From Blastobasis lacticolella (lineage: Eukaryota; Arthropoda; Insecta; Lepidoptera; Blastobasidae): a stretch of DNA of 64,000 bases. The stretch covers positions 16,344,173-16,408,172 of the forward strand of contig LR990045.1 in NCBI GenBank assembly GCA_905147135.1. The letters run 5' to 3'. The translations under genes were made by a program, and so were the position numbers. Shown here piece after piece: positions 56,885 to 64,000 of the stretch (position 1 is the first letter of the stretch; every line of letters begins with the position of its first letter). The notes beneath the pieces are model-generated. The model worked only from the letters and a program-made list of their open reading frames with translations, did not search any database and had not been told where the DNA came from.

Positions 56885-58310
56885 TTTATTTATTCATTTA
56901 TTTCGGGCAACTGAGGCCCATATTTATAAAAACACGAACATTATAAATATAAAATAAACTAATACAAAATACAGACAAACATAAAACCTATACCTACATA
57001 CAAATTATTATAAATTGTAAACTAATAAACATATAAAATATAATTTATTAATATCTTAAAAAATTATTGACACTTAATGTCGTTCGGCGGCACCGAAAAT
57101 TCTGGGTCGCCTACGGAATCGCCGGTACACCACACCCTTCGGCCAATAATCTTCCCTCATGAAGAAATTAAAATCTACGGTGGGAACCAACGCCACGAAC
57201 GAGTTGAACGTACGCTCATGGCTTGATTCCAAGAGCCGGACCCTCACGAGGTACTTCATGGTTATGCGGATGTGCTCTTCCACGTCCATTACCATCACCG
57301 TGTAGTAAAGGCGAGACAGGTAGAGTGCCGTCGTTGGTGTCGCAGGGCGCAGCAGGAAGTTGGGACTAATTACTGCAGTGCCGTGAAAATTCTGAGCAGC
57401 ACGACGTCTACTCTTCTTCTGGACCGTGATAAATCCTTCCTCATCACGGTCCACGTCGGGGGCGCATGGGGGCTTCAATGCCGCAGATTCTCGCGTAGTT
57501 GAAGCCTCCACGCGAATATGTTGGCGCGATGTCGATGCGCGGACGGGAGCCGCGGGCGCGGTGGGCGCCGGCTTTCGTGCGGCGGGCGCAAGCGAGCAAG
57601 CGGCGGGCTGCGGCGGGCAGGGCGCGGGTTGTGCGTCGCGCGGCGGCCCGGCCAGCGCGCGCTCCTATGCGGGCCGCGTACGTGTCGGGTGTCCGTGCGG
57701 CAGGCGGCGGCGACAAAACTGCTCACTCGAAACTCGAGCCCGCGAGGTCGACACTCGCACAACCGCGTCGAATATATGCATTAGGAGCGTTAGCAGGCGA
57801 CCCGATGACTGTAATAGAGTTACGCAAAGCGTTGACTTCCTCCCGTAACTCAACTAATGTTTTTTGGGATGTCTTAAATTTTGCTCCCATTTCGGCCAGA
57901 TTTGCCTTCAGGAGCACGATGTCCTTCAGCAATCGGGTGATGTCGACGTGGTCGAAGGTGACGGTCGGGAGCTTATTCAGGTCCCTCGCCGCAAACGTTG
58001 GCACGTCGTCTGGATCTGTCTCTTTCAGCAACGTGATAATGTCCTGTATGCTTCTCGGCGACCCGTCACGCCGTTGCGACACCGTCTTCTCCATCACGTT
58101 GAGTGAAGTGTACAGTAGCACCTTGGCTTCAGATATGTCCGTCTCCGAGAAGATGGTTTTACATATCTGAACGGCACTGACCTCGTCCATCACGTCTAAT
58201 TTTTTGCTTTTAAATTGCTGTAAGAACGCGAGGAGCTCGTTCACAACGAAGTTTGTAGCCATCGCAGTGACGCACGCGTGACGGTTTGCACCGCCGCCTC
58301 AATCAAAATG
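56885..58310 (-). mobile_element. ORF1-only LINE-like element
   Basis: From the right: about 45 bases of leader, ORF1 (58262 down to 57074), then an AT-rich 3' UTR with a GGGC..GCCC stem near 56906-56920 and a terminal run of AATAAATGAATAAATA type (56885-56905 on plus as TTATTTATTCATTTATTT). No reverse transcriptase follows ORF1, so the copy is non-autonomous or internally deleted. Confidence 0.65.
57074..58262 (-). pseudogene. LINE ORF1 (gag-like) pseudogene
   Basis: N-terminal part from ATG 58262: 179 codons with ETDPDDVPTFAARDLNKLPT and VTFDHVDITRLLKDIVLLKA, a conserved block I know from ORF1 proteins of insect LINEs, followed by a coiled-coil-like stretch. A TGA stops it at 57723. The C-terminal part is in another frame (about 57664-57074): DRDEEGFITVQKKSRRR and a domain ending WPKGVVYRRFRRRPR. 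The Ala/Arg/Pro-rich linker between is GC-rich and open in several frames. One stop plus one frameshift separate the halves. Confidence 0.8.
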
Positions 58311-59088
58311 AATGAATGAATGCTAGAACACCGGCGAGATCAAGCTGTATTCTACCCATACTAATTACATGAACATGGCTTATATTTTGAAGTTCGTCGC
58401 AAAATTATGAAACTGCAAGACTGATGACAGACAGACAAATTGTCAAAAATTAAAAAATGGATATAGTTGCGGCTCACGGTCTCAGGTAGTCTCAGTATCC
58501 TATAATGACTGTTTTTTCTGATCTTATATGACACGGCTATACCGATTTTTAATAGAACAGAAAAAATAAGCACCGCCAGGAAGGAAATCAGCTATGCCTT
58601 TTTTGACCGACGCCGTACCTGGTAAAAGCCACTGTTATGTCGTTTGCCTGAAATCCAATAAAATTAGCAGAATACATAAAACACCAAAAAAGTAGCGAGT
58701 TCAAAAAGATCGACAATGAAATTCAAAGGTAAGACGAAAGGAAGAGGCAGCGTGACAAAAAACGACGTGCGATCTCTGTCTACACATTATTATATATGAC
58801 CTTTGTGTCTTTCACTTCTTGAATTAACCTTTGTAAGCGCCATCACTTGGTATCGCTGGAGAAATAATAATCCGTAAAATCGCAGACATTGCTTTGATGC
58901 TGAATATCTTAAATATTTCTCGGTGTCGCAAGTCAGTCAGTAATATCGACTGCCTCTTATTGAGTTGTGTTTCCTGACTGTTCCGTCGAGAATTATGAGA
59001 TCACGTTCGATCGTCCTATTGCCGTGCCCTCAGCGTCAACGAATTACAGGCGAAACAGCTTCTTTTTTAGGACTGTACCTCATTTCTG

Positions 59089-59510
59089 CGACGAACAATC
59101 TTCGATGATCGCCAATGCGATTTAACAAAACTGCGATGTCATTTTACAACGATGTATTTAAAGTTCGACTTTACAAGACCGCGACGCACGTTACTGCGAA
59201 AAGTCGCTGGTTCGACTCGACAAAGGTTCGATGTACTTTACAGCGTCATCACTAAACAGCGAAAACGCAAACCCCGACGAACGTTACTGCGAAACGTTGC
59301 TGCTTCGAAATCAATAAACGTCGATGTACTTTACAGCGTCATCTCTAAACAGCGGCAACACAAATTCCGACGCACGCTACTGCGAAACATTGCTGCTTCG
59401 AAACCAATAAGCGTCGATGTACTTTACAGCGACATTTCTAAACTGCGAGTGGTTTAAATTGCGACGCACCGTACTGCGAAGATAATCACTTCGATATTCC
59501 TACATTTCGA
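59089..59510. repeat. Phased 15/16-bp CGA array with a 93-bp higher-order unit
   Basis: CGA (rarely CGT or CGG) recurs every 15 or 16 bases from 59103 to 59508, about 26 monomers. Six monomers of 15+16+15+15+16+16 make a 93-bp unit; copies begin at 59229, 59322 and 59415 (CGATGTACTTTACAG each), and an older 95-bp copy at 59134. Monomers often end in TACTG, ACAG or CTT. A 101-codon frame at 59152-59457 stays open because 93 is a multiple of three. Function unknown. Confidence 0.92.
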
Positions 59511-59532
59511 TAGCGTCTGTTTGGCAACCCTT

Positions 59533-59556
59533 GTCCATATTATCATGGACAAATTC
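59533..59556. repeat. Short hairpin after the CGA array
   Basis: TTGTCCAT and ATGGACAA are separated by six bases, about 25 bases beyond the last CGA monomer. Confidence 0.75.
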
Positions 59557-60377
59557 CGTAAACAGCACAAGATTAGAAACCCTGTAGACCTACCTCTCAC
59601 AAAGCCATGTCATGCTTGTTAACAATTACTAACACTATTCACGTAAGAAACTATACAGCTCAATGGAAACTAGATTTTTTTTCTGTTATTATTTTTTATT
59701 ACATTATTTGTTTAACACTTTTATTGGATTATGATTATGAGACTTCCATATACAGGGTGTTTCATAATACATGTATAAAGCCGTGAACTGGATGGAGTGC
59801 TAAACGTATTAAAACGATAGGTACAATTATTTTTTTCGTGCGTGGAATAGTTACCGAGAAAATGACTATCGAACTTTTTCTTTTTCAATGTCGATAATCA
59901 CATTTTGAAAACGAAAGACCGCATCTCTAGAAATCAGTTGTAATAGATCACTCAAGTTCATAATCAGGTCAATCAACTGAATAATACAATTTTACCAGTT
60001 ACAGATAGGATATAGGTTTTGTGCCTTTAAGTCTTTTCTACCTACCGTTTCATATGAGTTTTAAAATTCAATCTAAAGATCACTACGATCAATACCTCAA
60101 GTGGCTGGTTAATAAAATTATTATTACAAGCAGCTCGTGAGCAGTCCGGCACAAAAACAAGACATTTCGATGTTTGTTTCTACTTTAATTTATTTGTTTT
60201 TTTGTTGCCTTCAACACAATGTTGCACCTAGGTACATAGTCTTCAAACTAATTGCGAAAACACAATAAACATTAATAGGCAAAAAAGTTACAGCTTGATT
60301 TCGCGTCTGCGCCATATCTTCTATTGTACTAGGCAGTCATGACTGAAGCAGGTGGACTATGTACGGGATACTGATAT

Positions 60378-60790
60378 CACAGGGTGTCCATAAAGTACAT
60401 TCACTAGATTTTAATATTTTTGAAAAGTGCAGCAAAACTACACGATATTGTTGTTATACTTTTTTGTCTATTTTTTCACTCAGTCTACATCCTGTTGAAT
60501 GCATGTGGTGAGTCTTGGCACAAGTTTATGCATTTCTCGTTGAACTTTTCCGCCAGCTCCGAAATAAGGAAAGTTGTCATTTTAGTACCTATCTAATAGT
60601 AATTATTAAATTCTACTCATGTTTGAATTCAAGAAGGTGAATATTAAATTTGAATAGCTGAAAAAATACCTAGCAACACCTATTACGTACTAGGATTTAA
60701 GCATTTAGGTTGCAGGCAACAAACATGCAGAACAGCAGATGCGTTGTCACTGTATTTGCACTGGCTTATTTTATGGACACCCCACGTACT
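60378..60790. mobile_element. MITE-like element with GGGTGTCCATAAA ends
   Basis: ACAGGGTGTCCATAAAGTA at 60380 and TTTATGGACACCCCACGT at 60772 are inverted repeats about 400 bases apart. A minus-strand stretch near 60540-60475 reads EMHKLVPRLTTCIQQDVD, weakly like the end of a Tc1/mariner-type transposase. Confidence 0.55.
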
Positions 60791-62430
60791 AGGCGCAATA
60801 TTAAGGAGGTCTAAATTATCCGTTTTGTATTTTTTGGTTTCGAGGGTTCTGTACAAAAAAATATTGTAATCAATTATGATTTTAATTCAAAAGGTTCATT
60901 CATAGTTTTTACGAAAGTGCACCACCACCTAACTAATAGCAAAGTAGTCTTATTCAAATTACTGTAGCATATTAATGTAGCAAACTCTAATTAATGTAAC
61001 ATCTTTGTCTCTTTACGAGTTTGCTTTCTCATGTCATGTCTGTCAGTCATGTTTCAGTGTCGCGTAGGTAATCGTACCTATCGTTTTCACGAACATTTCT
61101 TATCAACTAAAATTAACTAAATGATTCTTAGTTGATGGAGCTTTACCTGTAAATATCCCATGCTTCACCCAATTGGAGAACCTAGGTCACCTAGGTGGAG
61201 CACAGACCCAAACACAATTTTAGAAATTACTGTCTAGGTTACTGTCATTGTACCAAACTACCCGATAAAATCGTGATAAGCAAATGTAGGCCATCGCCAT
61301 AAGGATTATTATTAAGCCCACAGTTGGATTCGCTTGAGACTCACTTTAACAAATAAAAAAAAAACAACATTATGGTGCAACTACCAGGAGAACATAAAAC
61401 GAGAGAACATAAAAGGCGAAATAAGTTAGACCCCTAAAACACGGATCCCTAAGTACGAATCCTTTTGCACGTGCCGTCAAGGTCAAGGCCGGCGCCGGAG
61501 CTGTGGCGGCGCTTTTGACATCAAAATAGAAACTGAAAACTACAAAATCTAAAAATAGAATACTTTGGCGGGCCGTTCTTTATTTTGTGGTTTGACCCAC
61601 GGCGCGACTTCCATGACGAAATTTGCCTACTTTCGCGTCGTATTCGTTCATTCAGTTTTTAGCTTTTCGCGTGACCGAAATGATTGTTGCGTTGTAGTTG
61701 TAGGATACCTAAGTACCTATTGTGAAGATAACTGTGATAAGAGTGTTAACGATGTGAACGAATGATTTATAGCTTCAGGTACCAGTATTAACGTAGTCTT
61801 GTCTGTGTTCAGCGTTCAACGTTTAAGTATTGTGATAATCATTATTCTGTGTATGAATGCAAGCTAGCAGTAGGCCAAACACCATGGTACCTACTTATTT
61901 ACGTATTGCATAGCAACCAGAGCCTGCGTAGTGTTGTGTATCTGTATGTATGGAGTGTACCTACCTAGCTACGCTACGATACGAGTGCAAGCTTACTTGA
62001 TAGTTAATACCTATCAGTCATCCGAGCCACAAAAAAGCAAGAAAGTATGGCACCTGACGCTGTTTGTTTTCATAAAATAACTTTAAAAAGGTACGTACCT
62101 ACATGCTTTAAAGGTCTAGGTTCTAGCTAGACTTTAAGATATGCTACCTAGCTAGTACCTAATCGTAACGTTAGGAGGTTCTTTTTCGACGGGAAATAGG
62201 CAGAAAAGACAACGCTTTTATCTGTTCATGAAAACATGTAGGTATTTAGTAAAACCTGTCTGTAATCTGTTCCAACAAAACTAGTCTCATAAGTGGTTCC
62301 CTACGCTACGTAGGTCCCTAGATGAGTGAACCATTTTAGTAGGACATAGTACCTACTTATTTGTGTAGAACGATTTATCAATTGAACGAATTCTGTTTTA
62401 GTTGTGTAGCTATCTTAAGTATGTTTTTCA
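60791..62430. other. DNA without recognised genes; possible leader region
   Basis: 61475-61760 is richer in GC and CpG and contains GTTCATTCAGTTTTTAGC, an initiator-like site, and a 66-codon frame without features. It could be a non-coding first exon of a gene to the right, but nothing proves it. The rest is AT-rich. Confidence 0.25.
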
Positions 62431-62433
62431 AGA

Positions 62434-63040
62434 ACGTTGGTGGCTGGGCGGTTGAGTATCCGACTCGTAAGCGAGAGAGGTGCCGGGTTCGAATCCCGCT
62501 GTGGCAATGTACCAATGACTCTTTTCTGAGTTATGTACATTAGTTGAAATTAACCGATGCTCCTATGGTGAGGGAAACATCATGATGAAATCTGCAAATT
62601 CTGGCAACTGAAATTGTAACCATGATCCAATCGAGTCAGGTTCCCCTGGTAGCAGGGTCATGGAGGTCAGATGGTAGTCGCTCCACTGTAACAAATTCTT
62701 TTCTCTCCACAAAATTATTAGACTATGGTCCATGATCTAGGATTTGGCAGATTAGGTAATTAATTGCAGTGGAGCGACTGCCATCTGACATTCCTGGCTC
62801 CTAACCCTGCTACCAAGGGAACCTGACCAGATTGGATCATGGTTACTTACACATTCAGTCGTCTGAACTAAATGTGTAAGTTTCATCACGATGATTTCCC
62901 TCACCGTAAAAGCATCGGTTAGTATTCAGCTACTGTGCATAACTTAGAAAAGAGTTAGTGGTACATGGCGGCAGTGGGATTCGAACCCGGTACCTCACGC
63001 GTACGAGTCGGATACCGCAACCTTAGGCCACCGACGCTCC
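62434..63040. mobile_element. Two SINE-A copies tail to tail
   Basis: 62434-62690 is SINE-A on plus (head GGTGGCTGGGCGGTTGAGTA, B-box GGTTCGAATCCC near 62485), lacking the last part of its tail. 62730-63040 is SINE-A on minus, with B-box near 62975. They are separated by about 40 bases and together form a foldback of roughly 250 bp per arm. Confidence 0.92.
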
Positions 63041-63147
63041 GACTATTTAAGCATACCTACCTATCGAAAATAATTAGTGTAGGCAAGTTCCTAGTTAATT
63101 TGGTAGAGCCTATTCATGTAGATAAGTAGGTAACATTTAGTACGACG

Positions 63148-63597
63148 CCTGGTAGTAAGATGAAGGAGGTTGGTTTGTTTTGATATGAATGGCACGAGGT
63201 TATTACTCGTCCTTATGGTGTGTACACACTCAACGTACGCCAACGAAGGGCTGTCGGCCGAATTATTTGGACTTCTAAGGTCTAATACTTGCATTTCGTG
63301 GCCAAGCAAACGATCTTTGGGAGTTTTGGGAACCGATTCGGGCTCGTATTTGCACGTTTGTTTGTTGGCCTTCGGTATCCGCCCAAACTGCGATTGGATG
63401 ATTACTTCTATCCGTTTGATGTTACCGCCACGCTGCACTGCGGATTGCCGGCTGGCACACGCCAACGGACAATCGTTAGCCGAAACGGGTGCGCGTCACA
63501 CATCGCCCGGTGTGTACGCAGCATTAGGCTCCTGGTAGTAGGCTTGAGGAGGTTGCTTTGTTTCGATAGGGGTCGCACGAGGTTATTAACCTGTTTT
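63148..63597. repeat. Direct repeats of about 65 bp, 383 bases apart
   Basis: CCTGGTAGTARG..GGAGGTTGSTTTGTTT..GCACGAGGTTATTA starts at 63148 and again at 63531. The DNA between is less AT-rich and open in three frames for up to 124 codons, none with a recognised domain. Either one and a sixth units of a 383-bp satellite or a local duplication. Confidence 0.7.
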
Positions 63598-64000
63598 TTA
63601 TATGATCATCAACTTGAAATAGAGCTGCGCTTCAACGTAGTCGATATGGTTATTTATCTTTAAAAATTAATTTTTTTTATTAAAATTAAAATTCAATGTC
63701 CGGATAAAATGAAGTCGCCAGTGCACTCTTTGAAAGCTCTACTTTAACACCCTTTCGGCTTTATACATGTATTATGAAACACCCTGTATATCGATGTTAC
63801 CTATAGTTAAAATTAAAAGTCGGCTTATTTGTAAAGTAGTAGGTACCCGCGGAAATGACTTAAAAATTTCGCTACCTAAAATAAATATGGTATGTTTCTT
63901 GGGGAAAGATGTTTAGTTTCATGGGTAGAATATGAGGTTTCAATTAATGCTAGCGGTCTTTTTACACCCTGTATATGAAATCGAGGGGAAAAAAGCAAGC

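Larger units (their letters stand above)
59751..63790. mobile_element. Possible 4-kb DNA element bounded by 35-bp inverted repeats
   Basis: TACAGGGTGTTTCATAATAC, then ATGTATAAAGCCG at 59754-59787 is repeated inverted at about 63758-63790. Flanks are ATAT on both sides, compatible with a TA or ATAT duplication. The interior has SINEs and no transposase, so if real it is non-autonomous. Two solo ends of the same family is the alternative. A third related end (ACACCCTGTATATG) is at 63964-63977. Confidence 0.5.

Noticed and set aside
57426..58170. Plus-strand frames of 140 and 223 codons
   Set aside because: They lie opposite the LINE ORF1 remnant and its GC-rich linker, and show no domain.
59152..59457. 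101-codon repeat protein
   Set aside because: The frame is open because the higher-order unit is 93 bp; monomers of 15 and 16 bases show the pattern is in the DNA, and there is no start or splice context.
63091..63663. Overlapping 122-124 codon frames on both strands
   Set aside because: Three frames are open at once with no domain or signal; best explained by low stop density in a GC-richer repeat, though a gene cannot be fully excluded.

Overview
This window is eukaryotic, intron-bearing and AT-rich. It looks like the genome of a moth or butterfly (order Lepidoptera). The grounds are the dense mix of SINE, LINE, Helitron-like and foldback repeats whose tails I recognise from lepidopteran genomes, and a wreck of a bracovirus-type protein tyrosine phosphatase gene near the left end. 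The order is inferred; no host gene here fixes a species. I see no rRNA gene, no functional tRNA gene, no CRISPR array and no bacterial operon.

Layout. 1-3400: AT-rich flank with the PTP pseudogene (about 1648-2823), which is split by a 390-bp foldback element. 3546-6190: dispersed repeats and a hairpin. 6192-13351: a nested transposon complex. An old 365-bp-type solo LTR, flanked by CAAT, was split by a 6.43-kb gypsy-type element on the minus strand (two 495-bp LTRs, CTCT duplication), by a second copy of the same foldback element, and indirectly by a SINE inside the gypsy body. 13352-29000: intergenic or intronic DNA with SINEs, Helitron-like ends, a jockey-type LINE (25045-26161) and a possible core promoter at 21983-22020. 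29079-51378: three exons, on the plus strand and phase-compatible, of one host gene encoding a secreted or membrane leucine-rich-repeat (LRR) ectodomain, possibly of Toll type. Its introns of 20.4 kb and 1.4 kb are full of RTE-type LINE pieces, SINEs, a complete 365-bp solo LTR (38597-38961) and an apparently intact single-ORF non-LTR retrotransposon with a restriction-like endonuclease (coding region 45028-47862, minus). 51379-64000: the following intron or intergenic DNA, holding an RTE copy whose target-site duplication overlaps the exon 3 splice donor, GC-rich foldback elements, a broken LINE ORF1 (57074-58262), a strongly phased 15/16-bp repeat array (59089-59510), a 35-bp inverted-repeat pair 4 kb apart, and a tail-to-tail SINE pair.

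How the parts work together. The only clear host gene is the LRR gene, and each of its three exons lies within about 30 bases of the tail of a mobile element. The common tRNA-headed SINE carries the same 3' tail as the RTE-type LINEs in the window, so those LINEs are the likely source of the machinery that copied it. The gypsy copy has nearly identical LTRs but a ruined pol, which suggests it moved as a defective passenger. Everything was read by eye from sequence and six-frame translations; all family names are from memory and were not searched.
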